From positions 26,211,628 through 26,275,627 of the forward strand of contig OZ037767.1 in NCBI GenBank assembly GCA_964035545.1: a DNA stretch of 64,000 nt, read 5' to 3'. Under the pieces are notes generated by a model. The model saw only the letters and a program-made list of their open reading frames with translations. It did no database searches and was not told where the DNA came from. This stretch comes from Bugula neritina (taxonomy: Eukaryota; Bryozoa; Gymnolaemata; Cheilostomatida; Bugulidae). The first letter of the stretch is position 1, and each line of letters begins with the position of its first letter. Of this stretch, positions 14,111 to 26,800 are shown piece after piece. The position numbers and the translations under genes were made by a program.

Positions 14111-16660
14111 AGATAATATACCATATATGATAGTTGATATTAACAATAAAAATAATGATTATTAGGTGTAAAGTTTCAGCCTTTAAAAATAGCCCTAGTT
14201 TCAGTGGATAATTGCAGCATGGGGAGTTTTCTGCTTGGGAAATAAAATACTTACACTTTATAGATCCAAATTATGAGTTATAAACCCCAAGCTAAGCAAA
14301 AATGTACATATATGTACCTAAGTGGAACACTACACACTACAATATTGTCTTACTACAAGCATTATATATCACACATGTGTATGTATATAATTATGTAGTA
14401 ATAACATACTATATTATGGCCATGATACCATGACAGAAAGTTGCAATTGCTTGAACCTAATATTTATACAATTTTATAGCATCTGTCTGCAAGTTGAAGG
14501 ATCTCTTCTTGTATCAGACAAGAAGGTGGTAGTTGACTTCACAACTCATTACTTCTGACAGAAAGTTTTTTGCTTGTGTTAGACAGCAGCTTTTTAAATT
14601 ACATCAAATACCTACTATTACAGGTATGTGTGGAGTAAGAGGACATTAAATATAAAAACATCTAGTATAGTACCCAGAGTTAGCATACCTTTCAGTTATG
14701 TAGCAATTCCAAATTGATTCACAGTATTAAATTTGTACGAGTAAGGAGGTGACCTGTAGAAAGTCATGGTAAATAATTTACAACTGACCTTAAACATGAA
14801 ACAAATCTATTTAACTAATTGTTATAATGGTATGCGTGATGGTGTGTGACAAGATGGTGCTGACTTGTAATGTATTACATGTTGATTTATTTGGTACAAC
14901 TACTATGAATATAAAATGATAATAACACTTTGGAATCTAGCAACTAACTAACTTTTTAGCAATACCTACACAAGCATTATATATAGATGCTGACTATGAC
15001 GATAATAAGGAAATGCATGATTCACATGGAAGTCATATATATCTACTAATTATAGCTACTAAGATGAGAACTCTGGGTGACATTATAACACTAATCAGAG
15101 AAATTATTCTATCTCCCAAACTTAAGAGAGCAGCGTATAGAAGGTCCGTGGTGTATGATGTGTATATTTACTTAAATATTACTAGCTGTCTCCTTAGAAT
15201 AATACTTGTAACACAGTACACTGTTGGGTTATGTTAAAACTTCAATCACCAAAAAACGTTTTCGAAATTTAATCAATGTTGGAAAACATTGCACAATTTA
15301 GTTGAAATCCTATGACAAACAGATTAAAATAACATGAAACATACAGTCCTCTCTGAAGTCTATAGCATCATTTAAAAATAACTACTGCGTACATTTTCTA
15401 ACTTTGCGTATCACGGCTTATTGAAAGAGCCTGAGAACTATATAGATGTTTGCTCTAATTACGGTGGGATATCACCCAGTCTACGAATTGTGCCTTAATT
15501 GTTGTTGGATAACCTTTTTCTCCACTCTTAAAAGATAGATATGTATTCATTTTCGTTATTTTGCAAACACCTATAATACAAGTGTCTACTTATTAAATAC
15601 TGACTAACTTTAACTTATCAAATGAAATGTGCCGATACATAAAGAATAAGGCAAGGATTATCTTTAGGCTATAGTTTTTCAGTAAAGTTCATTCCGCCAT
15701 GTAAGCCCCTCATATTGGTGTACAAGCTTGAATGTGTTTGTCAATAATCTTTTGTGGGATTTGATGAAAAGAATACTAAAACATTTATGACCAACAGAAT
15801 TTGTTGTGAAATATTATGGGAGACAGAGCCTTGGCTAAAGACAAGCACAACTGGTAGATGCAGTAACAGAAATATTAAAAAAAGCTTATGTTTTATATGA
15901 AAATTACAGCGAACTGCATTTCATTGTTGCTACATTTGCAGCCTGTGCCCTAAATCAAAGTTCATGAGTAATTAAAACACTTAGGCTAATGAAATTTCTC
16001 CTGCATTAACTGCACTTAAATGAAATCTTTCATAAGTCAGTTTGAATTTCCGCTAGGCCAAAGGTCTACAAGGTATTGATGATGTGCTTATATAATAGTT
16101 GCCGTTTATGCTCTGTTTGTATGTGTGACCTAACAAAGCAAATGTGCTGGTAGTATGACTACATATTAGGCAAATTCTCAGCAGAGTTGAGTAATTTTCA
16201 AGGATTTATGAAGGTAGAGGTTGGAGTTGGTATTCAAGTAAAGAGAAGCAAAATAGATGATTTATTTGTCGAGAAGTTGGGACAAAATAACAGCATCACA
16301 AAACTGTAAACTGCTACATTTTTATTGGGTATGTTACTTCTATACTTTTTATGCAATGGATTATAATTACATAATATATTACGTAAAAGCACATAAGCAA
16401 AACATTGTATCTAGATTTAGTTGAAAGCAAACACTAAAATGATAATTCAGCATAAAACAAAATACAACTATATTTAAAAAAATATATTTCAGTATTTAAA
16501 AAATATGAAATTATTGTACAGAATAATATCACCAAGTATACAACTATCCAAATTCAAAATTAATGGCTATTCATTTTGTTAAATAGTTGGTAGTCAGCAG
16601 TGCTTAGATAACGCAATGATGTTTGTAAAATTCATGACATCACTACTCTAAAAAATGCTA
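14111..16660. other. Spacer 3' of innexin paralog 2, nothing recognised
   Basis: AT-rich, with only short open frames. One 74-codon frame at 15013-15237 (+) has no family signature and no supporting splice context. Confidence 0.5.
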
Positions 16661-19139
16661 TTAATAACTGGTGGTTTCATCACACAGTTGTTGAATAAGA
16701 TCTCTCACTTGGTGACTTCCTCCATTACGGGCTCCTAGACTGGCCACCATCACTCCTGATACTCCAAGTCCATAGTCTATCGCACCTCTTTTATTCAAAT
16801 TCTGTTTACCAATTTTACTATAAAGAAATTGTTTCACAATATATATGCAAATATAGATATTCGATGAAATAGCTAGAAGTTTGACAAAATTTTAATTACT
16901 ATTTTTGAAATTTTATGTAATACTACTAGTTGTAAATGTTTTAACCATTATTTATTGTTATATAGTTAATCTTACCTCTTGATGAAGTACAGGCGATAAG
17001 ACTTGAAGAGACACATCAGGGAAATGACCAGAGTAAAAACAGCATTAACAGATATAGCAATAGTTACTCCATACACCCAGATAAGTACAGATTTTATAAG
17101 AGGACCAGCAATGAATTGCAGAGTGTCATCTGGTACTACCATCTCCTGGGTTATCAAACACTGAACAGTGTATCTGTGGAGGTTTTGGCCAAGTCTTCTT
17201 ACCTACAACAATTTAGTGTTTGCAAAAGCATCCCATGTAGAAGTAATCATCAGAAGAAAAACTTTTGAAACTTTTTAAATCAAATGATTGTTAAATAAAA
17301 ACTAGGCATAATTGACCTTTCCTTTCATCAGATTTATAAACATAAAAAGCTAATTCCAGTTCAAGAAGAGTTCTTATCCCTACTTCAAGTTTAATATTGT
17401 AAATACCATAAGGTCTTTGCTGACGCAATGTTTAAACATCTTTTCATTCTTTAAAATTATCTGACTTAGAGTATACAGTTGTTGTTTGAACTGTTTAACA
17501 GTTTGAACAATCCTGTTTCTATTTGCCTCGGGAAAATATAATTAATACATGCAATCTAATTAAATGCCTTACCGCAAAGCTACACAAAACTGATGCGCTG
17601 GTATCTTCTACTTGGCTTATACTTTGTATAGAGGTGGTGGCAGAGCTGGTGTTCATCTGAGAAACTGCTTGAACATTGAGTACTTTCAGTATGAGAATCA
17701 CACAGACAATTACAGAGCCTAGCTTGGTGATGATGAGCCTGAAGATAATTTCACATAGTGCTGCATCTAACATATCTATTTACAAATGTATATAAACTAA
17801 AAGCCTAACTAAACTTGCTGCATTGTATAGCTTGCTGTGCTTATAGCATAGCTAAAATATCTACAAGTTCAATTCTTGTTGAAACAACCTTCCTTGCAGA
17901 AATAAAGTTTCCCTACTTGCTTGAGTTTCAAACTGATGGCTTATGGGTAGTTTTCAAAAACACTGTATATGACCCTTTAACAAAAGTTTCTAACGAATAT
18001 TATATTACTTAAGTATAAGTAGTAGGCAAATACTAAATTCTTAAAAATCTAACTTATATCTCATGTTCTAAATAAGCTATCTAGTCTAATCAATAACCAA
18101 AGTTTATTTCAATTACTACTACATTCCATATAAAAATATAATTTAATTAGCACAATATATACTTACCACAGAGCTAAGGTGAGACCCCTGTAGATGTCAT
18201 TAGGTTCATTTGAAGTATGAATAATAAACTCTGCGCCATCTAAACGCCCAGCTATCACCCTCCATAGAACTAGAGGCACTAAGCACAGGGCTGCTAGCAA
18301 AATCAGTGTCGGAAATGGAGCATCTGGGGTTGGAAATAAAGAGTTGATATCCACCTAGATTTGCCAGAAAAAAAATTTGTTTATAATTACTAATTTACGG
18401 ATAAATATCATGTTAAAAACCAATTCAATTTGTGCTGCCCAAGCCCCACAGCAACTTTAGTTTGGTTTAATGTACTTGAGAATGTGATGAGGAAGCATGA
18501 AACAAAAAGTTTGAAAAATAATTGTCATCTTACCGGGCGATAAAGTTCATCCAAGTCAAATTCTGTTAGATTACTTAAGGGAATATTCAGATTAAGATCG
18601 TCATAAAGTTCTGCATGTCCACTGAGGCAGTATTTGTGCCCGTAATCAATCCAGTTATTGCTGAACTCTGCAGGCATAAAACAGTTGATACTGTTTTTTG
18701 TAGCTGCAGCGCTCAGGGAGGGTGATGTAAATATCAGAATTACTGCAGTGATAGCCAGAACTATTGGAGTCACTAGATACAGAAGCAAGTCGATAAGGTT
18801 GACATCCCAACTCAAGCTTCCAATGCTGCAAGAAAAGTAAAACAGCCATTAAAGTAAAATACAAACATTTGGTTTTTGGAATCTTAAAATAAACTTTGCT
18901 ATGCAGTATGAGTATTACTATTAGTTCAGTAAAGTTCACTATCAGTATGAGTATCAGACTCAGACTATCAGTATCAGACTCAGACTATCAGTATTACTAT
19001 TAGTACTCAGTAGCATTTCATTAAAATTATAAATATATAAACAATATGAAACATACCGTGCTTGAAAACGCGCAGCTGGTGGCAATTGAGGTGGTTGTTC
19101 ATTCTCAATCATTTTCTCATCCACAGTTACAAGCTTCAT
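16661..19139 (-). CDS. Innexin gap-junction/hemichannel protein, paralog 2 (apparently complete)
   Basis: Innexin channel subunit. Exons: 19057-19139 (ATG at 19137-19139), 18534-18825, 18167-18354, candidate microexon 17889-17932, 17573-17775, 16976-17202, 16661-16817 (stop TAA). With the microexon the protein is 397 residues, a normal innexin length. TM1 is at about 39-60. Loop-1 cysteines are C76 (NCFMPAEF) and C94 (GHKYCLSG). TM2 is about 139-158 and TM3 about 213-233. Loop-2 cysteines are C267 (VLCSFA) and C285 (HRYTVQC). TM4 is about 309-336, followed by a short cytoplasmic tail. Motif VRRLGQNLHRYTVQC is typical innexin loop 2. Tandem to paralog 1 in the same orientation, with a near-identical TM3 exon and C-terminal tail. 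The exon 3 donor (phase 2) and TM3-exon acceptor (phase 1) do not match without the microexon. Confidence 0.88.
17587..17734. repeat. 148-bp tract identical between the innexin paralogs
   Basis: Matches 10482-10629 base for base by eye. It covers TM3 and the first part of extracellular loop 2, ending just before the loop's first cysteine. Flanking exon sequence differs between the paralogs. Confidence 0.85.
18939..19010. repeat. Short imperfect tandem repeat
   Basis: Copies of a roughly 20-bp unit containing CAGACTATCAGTAT, in intron 1 of innexin paralog 2. Confidence 0.7.
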
Positions 19140-20194
19140 TTCAAAGTATTACACGGTGACTGTAACTGATAGTGACTTTAGTACTAGTATTTGTTAGCTA
19201 GGAGGTGCAGTTGATGCGAACACTGCACGCCAAGGTCAAAGTACTCTAAGAGGGTTAACTCTTTTAAAAGGCAAGTTTAGCCTTTGGTTCTAAACTATTT
19301 TTCACCCCTTATCTTTTGAGCCTGCCTTCAGATTGACAGTATGTTACCATTAATCATGTTCGCAATACAGCTGCTATTGGTTGATTCTATAAATAACATC
19401 ATAGTATGCTTTTATCACTTCATTGCAGCAATGATTCATGCATTGCTCTAAGGGTTTCGAAATAGCTGCATCTATTAGAAAACAATGTACATAGAGTGCA
19501 GAGTTTGGACTGTAATAGAGGGCCCAATATCTATGATTATACCTACACAAATACTTTGTAATTTTCATTACCATAACAATGTCAATAAGGAAACTAAGTT
19601 GAGCAATTTAAAGATAATATAGACTTTGTTTCTCAACTGAGAAGAACTGTACGTAAATGCAGGCTTTTGTTCTATAATATATTATTTAGTGGCTTCATCC
19701 ATATACCATTTTAGAGCTTAGGCTGATCAGGAATCTTCTAGTTCACTTTTAATCTAAGACTAGAAAATGCATTGATAAAGTAGAGTATACAAATCTATAT
19801 ACAAGTAGCCTATAAACATCAGTTCATCCAATGTACTTTGATTTTCAAATAATGAAGCATGTGCTGGGTTGGCTTATTAACGTTCAGAAGCATTTGGCTA
19901 TTAGAAAATCAACAATATTGGATTACAATGTGAGGTCTCAAGCCTGCACGCTACATTGAATACAAATTAGTTAACTTAACTGAAAAATATTCAATAAAAT
20001 TTTAATATATTTACTTTCAGTTTTCATTATAAAGTGATTGGTCTCTCAGCCTAGCTATATATAGCACAAGTTTGCCAGTATGTTGCTATTTTTTATCATG
20101 AAAATTTATGCATTATGATGTCTCTGCAGTTTTACTTTATAGCTATTGCATCATTTTTATTTTAATGAAAATGTAGTGTTAAGTTTACCCAGTG
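19140..20194. other. Region upstream of innexin paralog 2, nothing recognised
   Basis: Probable promoter-side region of the innexin gene. No clear motif or exon was recognised. Confidence 0.5.
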
Positions 20195-20265
20195 GCCTCC
20201 GTGGTGTAATGGTAGCACACTTGCTTGCAAGCCAGAAGACTCGGGTTCGATACCCAGTGGTGGCA
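20195..20265 (+). repeat. tRNA-like sequence, copy 1 (decayed tRNA or SINE head)
   Basis: 71 nt with tRNA layout: a 7-bp acceptor (GCCTCCG with TGGTGGC, one T-T mismatch), a D-arm with AATGGTA loop, a B-box-like GGGTTCGATAC, and discriminator A. The anticodon stem does not pair (CTTGC against CCAGA) and the T-stem has a C-A mismatch, so I do not call it a functional tRNA. If read literally, the loop TTGCAAG gives anticodon GCA. Confidence 0.6.
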
Positions 20266-20419
20266 ATTATTTTACAAGCTATTTCGGCCTTTACTGAAGT
20301 GTAGTCGTAGTACTCCGAGGGATTTGAGTGGCCAGGAGAGCCTGATGACTGAAAGAGTAGTAGATAGGCCAGTGGAGTTCAGAGAACTGGGTGGGATGTA
20401 GTGTTCAGTTTACCCTGTG

Positions 20420-20490
20420 GCCTCCGTGGTGTAGTGGTAGCACACTTGCTTGCAAGCCAGAGCACTCGGGTTCGATTCCCAGTGGTGGCA
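20420..20490 (+). repeat. tRNA-like sequence, copy 2
   Basis: Second 71-nt copy, 225 bp from the first and nearly identical, with the same unpaired anticodon stem. Both copies are preceded by AGTTTACCC(A/T)GTG and followed within a few bases by TTTTAC, so the flanks were duplicated with them. This fits a SINE or local tandem duplication better than two independent tRNA genes. Confidence 0.6.
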
Positions 20491-20890
20491 ACTATTTTAC
20501 AGAGAATCAAAGTAAAGTTATATCATTCTAATTATATTAGTTGCATTTGACAAACACATAACTCTGAACAACACAATTAAACGAAGTGCTAGCAGAAAGA
20601 TGTAATCCAAATACTGAAACATGTAGAAACTAAACAGCTGTCACATGACAAAGTGTCGAGTATAATAATGTAGTATTTTTTTATAAAATGGAATTGAGAT
20701 TTCAAATGTCAAGTCAATATATGATTTGTCACACTACAAGCCAACACTTAAACTTTGTATGTCAGCTTTACATTAAATAAAAATACTTCACTCAAAGAAA
20801 AACCAGCAGTAGAAACTCCAATGTTTGGTATTATTGAAACAAATTAAAGTATCAAAATGAAGCCGGTAGTAAGAGTTGGGGCTGGCAGAA

Positions 20891-23800
20891 TTATCTTCTG
20901 AATTTCCTCGCTTTCTTAGCACTTGGTTCACCACTGTGGGAGTGCAAGTACTCTATGCACTTAGTCGATTTGCATTGCTGTGCCTGTAATTGTCAAGTTA
21001 AATACGCTACAGCATGAACCCTACTCTGTAAAACCAAATTATTAGAAAATCTACTAACCAAAGCTTGTAACATCAAAATTCTCTAAAATCAATCAATAGC
21101 AAATGTTTAATTTTGCAACATTTTGTATCAAAAAAGAAATAGTAGGTAATATTATGGATGTGAAGTGACATTCGGGATTTAAAATTGATAGACAGTGTCA
21201 AACAGAGGTTAAAAATAAAGATTCTACTGACGGATGAATCAATATCATTTATATATGGACACTCCTATATTTCTGATGTGTTAAAAACATGTACATATTT
21301 GCAAGCACTGTACTTCATAATATAAACTACACAACAACATACATTGATTTTTGCAAATATTAACTCTTATTAACTTTTGTCAAATTTTACGAATTAGGTG
21401 CTGTAATGGAGAAATTGAGACAAGCCTGTGTTCTAGATTAGAAATTTAGCATGAGAAGTTATGTTCTCGCGAAAATTTCAACCATGACCCAAACTAAAAT
21501 GCAATAATAAAGTTAAACAACTTATAGGCTATCTCAATTTCTTCACCACTGCACCTAAATGGATTCTGCATCGTAGTGTAGTACTTGTGTAGAAAAATTT
21601 GCGACAATTTTGCTTTACCATTTCTAAAGGCGTCTTGGAGCTGTAGTCAGCAGCTGTCATGGAGGCACCAGCAGCAGCAAATGCTTTCAACAGATCCACA
21701 TCATTACGAGCAGCAGCTCTAGAATGAAAATAGCTTTCACTGAACAAGAACAGAGTTCTGCTATCTGAAAACATCAGAGCAGCAATGGCTAGGAAATGGA
21801 TACAATTTTCAAATATTTAAAGCGGAGAATAAAACATAATTTTAGAGTATCTGGACTGTTGAATCAACCTGTATAGCTGAGATTTACTAGTTTAATAACA
21901 CTGACTTGTTGAGTTCAACTCCGAGTTCTGTTGAATCCATAGTCAGGTGAGCTCCATGTCTGGACAACAACAGAACATTCTCCATCTTTTTGGATTGTAC
22001 AGCTTCAAGAAGTGGAGACCTTCCCAATCTACAGCACCAGAATAACCATAAAATAGCTTCTTTAAATTTCTTTAAATTTTGGTATAACGAGATCTAGTTA
22101 TTGCAAAGGCAAAACAGAGAAATCGGACCGAATCTGGTTAGTATAGGAGAACAGGGGGATAAAACAAGGTGAAGGTTTAATCACTAAAAAAAGAAAAGGA
22201 AAACAAAAGAAAAAAATGAAGAGAAGGAATATTAGTAACAATAATTTATGTTTAGCTTACCGGTCTCTTGTCTGAACTGAAGCCCCTTTCTTTATGAGAT
22301 CTTGAATTATGTCCGTTTTACCTTCTATTACAGCAAAATGCAAAGCTGTTTTCCCCTCGCTGTTTTTAAGTCTTAAAACTCCAGGCTGAAATATAACATA
22401 ATTATACAGATAGATAATTGACAAGAAAAATAATAAATTGTAATTAAGCAAAGTACAACAACTTTATGGCAATTAATCAATTCTTTTATGTAAAAGGTAT
22501 TACAAAACGGTGATCAGGTTCATAGGAATTTTAATTTTTGCCAACAAGTCTATTTTTTTTATAAAATCAATAATGCTGCTCTTTTAATTTTTAGTGAAAA
22601 GCTTCTAAAATATGGAAACTTAGTGAGACAGTTAAACCATCACTTCAATTAGCATATATATCAAGATTTGTAATGAAGGATATATCATATATACCATCAC
22701 TTTTAAAACAAAATTTTCTTGCAAACTTATACCATATTGTACACAATCAAATGCACCACTGTCCACTGCATAGTTTACAACATAGTTAACTGAGTTTAAA
22801 GCTTTATCAAAACAAATTAAATTAAGAGTTGTCTGACTAATCCTCTGGCATGTGGCATGGCACTTATACTATAGACTGCAGGTAGGCAGCCATAGTAAAA
22901 TTTTTGTGCAAAAGTGCTAAGGTTTTAATTGATCATTATGTTGTGCGTCTGCATTAGTATTGTAAAAAGGTGTAATATTTGTATTACTGTTGTAAACAGA
23001 TTAAAATGCTTTAAAATGTGAAGAGTTCAAGTGCTATCAGCTTCTTTTGCTTTCATATTTTTTTGTCTCGAGCATTAGGCGTCAAAAGCGTAATCATCTA
23101 GTTTTGTTAAATTGTCTTTTCATTTTTTGGAATTCATTAACAACAGTACTAACAGCATAGTATAGCTCATATCTCATTTACTGTAAAATTGGGCCATTTT
23201 ACTTAATTTAGTACACACTGGATATCTTCAGTTTTTGGCTATTTTTCACAATTTAGCTGGTAATGAACATGGTCTTTTGGCCAAAACTAGTAAAACACCA
23301 ATAAATACACCTAAATAATCAAAGTTCTTTTTAATTTTGCTTTATTTCCTATGTTTTTTCCTAATTATTCAGCTAGTTTTGGTTATGGACCTTTACGGTT
23401 TTTTTCGTAACGGTCCCCACATATAGAATATTAAGTGCATATGACAATGACCTGTGCTTTAATGTTGGGGAATCCCCTCCCAGCCTTTTCTGTTATGCGT
23501 AGTTAAAACCAGCACAAAAAAATACCATGTATAGTGAATTTCAATTGATTTTGAGCAAACTTTAATGTTAGGTCATAAGTTGCTGGTGTGTATTAAATGA
23601 AGTAAACTGACTCGTTTGCCTATTCTTTTTATTGGACTTTTTTGTACAATACGTTGATCCATTAGCTCTCTCAAGTGGTTTAAAAGTCTTTACTATTACG
23701 AAAGTCCACAATAAACACAAATCCGCAACACCTATACCATCTTACCAATGCTGGTGCCTAGAGTAAAAAACAAAACTGATTGTATAACCAGTGCACTATT

Positions 23801-26800
23801 GAGAGTTGTGAGGATGGCAGTGAAGCAGCAGAGGTGTAATAACTATTGGGAAGACTCAACAGTACTATTTGGCAGCACGTCTGCTACATTACTTGGATAT
23901 CGATTGAACGCAGTTTCTAGAGATATCTGCATCTCCTATATACACATTATATAGTGTATAATATATTGATATTGTACCTCCTTTTTGCAGATGTCTTCAA
24001 TTGCACTTTTGTCTCTCTTTTTAATAGCCAATTGCAGTATGGGAAGGTAGACGGCCTCTTTCAAGTCAGCAGTGCTCTGAATTAGATAGCATTATCTCAT
24101 TCAATATTTTCACTTATATATTTAAATAACTTATGACTCTATAATGATTCTAGTTATTCCCATTTACTGCTTCAGCTAATTTCACATTTGCACATAATAT
24201 ATAGGAACACAATTTTTATGAAGTCAAAAACTGTTTTGCCATTTTGTTGCAAATATTTGCATATGTTGAAGTTGATCTCTCACCTGCGCTGCTCTGGCAA
24301 CAGAACAGTCAATTCCAACAGCTGACAATGTTTTGGTCACAGATTTGCTGCCAAGTGGTACAAATGTAAGTTCCCCTCTTAGGTCATATGGAATTAGCTT
24401 CAAAAAAATTATATACATTTGCAGTTTTTATTCTTGTAAAGCTTTTATAAGATTTCGCAACACAAAATACAGCTATGATTGTTATATAATTGTTAAGCCT
24501 ATAATTGGTGCATGTACATGTCTTTAAATGTAAATATTATGTGTATGTATTTAATATTATTTAGCAACAGCACATCTTTGTTGCAGCAAAGAAACTGAGC
24601 TCAAATTGATAGAAATTATTTGGCAGCTATGGTACTATAGTTGGACAACTAGCATATCATCATGCATATCTCATACCGATTTTATCAACTCTGGAGAATC
24701 TGGATATTTAGCAATGAGGTAAGAAAGCTTCATAAGAGATGCCTCTGTAGTCATATCTCCACCAGCAACGACCCCAATGCTCTCTAACACCTTCAACATA
24801 GCAAAATAAGCACATATATGTTTGCAAGTACTTAGGTATTTTACACATATACTATGAAGCAAGGAAAGTGATTTATGAAAAGGTCATGTATGTTGTATGA
24901 TTACTGTATAATTATTGTATATCATATATTTATTTATTTGTTCCTTTTAATTACTTCTTATTAATTAATTAATATCTAAGTAATTCTTAATTACTTCATC
25001 CTAATTACTTAATTACTTACATATAGTTTTTGTTCTAGTAAAATGTTTAATGGATAAAACCTTCAGCTATTGTTAAGAAGTTTTAAAGGTTGCATAGTAG
25101 GCATGTTTATCAGACAGAAATTTATTTCAAAATATGCACACCCTATTATTGACATTTGACTTCTACCTACCGCTCCAGCTGCATAGCTAAAGACCACGCC
25201 TCCTTTCAAGCACTGAGTGTTGTCTACCACAACAACACCACTAGTCACTGCATCCTCAATTGCGTCCAACAAGTCTTGATTGTTGCTTGGAAAGTTGCCT
25301 GCCCCATAGCACTGTAGGACAACTCCTATATAATTGCATAAAAGTATGATAACATAATCGCACTTTGCTCAATCTGCTTACTATGTCTTACAACTATAGT
25401 AGCATGAAATGTCGCACAATAAAAAGTAATTTCTCAGAAAGTGTGTGCAAACAATGTGCGAATTGTTTATGATATTTGAATCCATGCACAACTCAAAGCT
25501 TTGGGTTGTAAAATCGAGTGCAGCTACAAATTGAAAGTATAATTCTCATCTCACACAACAGTGGAATTAAAATATTTTCTCAGCTTTTACTAAACTTTGT
25601 ATTTGTGAGCCATAAGTTATTTTAATGAAAAGTAAAGAAATAGAAATTGTCAATCTTTGCATGGGAATAATAAAGCCTAGCATATCGAGCAGTCACTTTG
25701 TAGAAGCACATGTTTTTCATTCAAGTATAGGAAAAGGTAGAAAACTACATGCTTTAAGATTGCAAAGAAACTCCTGCCTTTTAAGTGAGTTTATATAGCT
25801 GTGGCCTAAAATATTTTGAGGCTATAACTGCTGTACGTCATTGACCCGACTGGACATAGGAACATGCTCGTAGTTAGAAAACAAACCTTTGACAGGAGAA
25901 GCGAGTGCGGCTGTTAGTAAGGCAAGAGACATGTCAGGGTAAAGTCGAACTACAGCGATGTTGGGAGAAAGATTTTTGTAGCCAACAAAAGCGTTACTAG
26001 ATGGCTCCAAGATAAGGTCTTCATCCACTAAGTTTACAAAGAAGCATACGCAATATTTTAGAGACGGTCAAAACTTCGGCGTAGGAATTAAGTCATTTAA
26101 TTGTGGAACCTGTGCTAGATATATTTTTGTTATTTCAAATATGAGACATACTTTACAATTTTGGGTGACACCTAGCTTATAATATATGTATAAGTATAAT
26201 ATAAAGAATTAATGCATCAAATATTGAATATGTTGTGATGTGTTACCTGAGATGTTGACCTCAACCTCTCCAAGAACTGGAAAATTAGGAGATGCGTAAG
26301 CTTCCAGAGTTTCAGCGGATATCTTAGTAGTTCTGTTTCCTCTCAGTAGTTGAGAATCAAAAAACAAGCACACCTGAAAACACGAGAGTACTTGTTTGAC
26401 ATATATGAACTTAGGCTACCTCGGTTACTAGATACAGATTTCTGCTGTCTCTATAACGTCTTCAACTCAAATAACTCCTCAAATAACTCCCTTATAGTCA
26501 CATAGAAATGACGGGACCAATTGAATACTGGATAAGATTTATGCAAATGTATTATTGCAAAAATGTAGATACACTTTTAAGCAGTTACTCACAAACTAAA
26601 TGCATCTAAATTTGTGTTGGCAATACTTTTTATTTGCCCTCCGCTTTGAAAAAAACCGATTTCTATAAAATAGTGTGAGACAATTGATTCGCTGCATTAA
26701 TTTAAAAAGCAAGTGTCTGTTTTCTGTAAAAGTTTGACAACAAGTTTTATGGGTGTCAGTGTGATACCTCAGGGATGTCAGAGTATTGACCTGCCATCAG

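Noticed and set aside
15013-15237. 74-codon plus-strand frame
   Set aside because: No recognisable motif, signal or splice partner; AT-rich composition like the surrounding spacer.
9549-19139. Connexin identity for the four-pass proteins
   Set aside because: Each extracellular loop shows two cysteines with innexin-type motifs, not the three-cysteine connexin pattern.
20195-20490. Two functional tRNA genes
   Set aside because: The anticodon stems do not pair and the T-stems carry mismatches in both copies.
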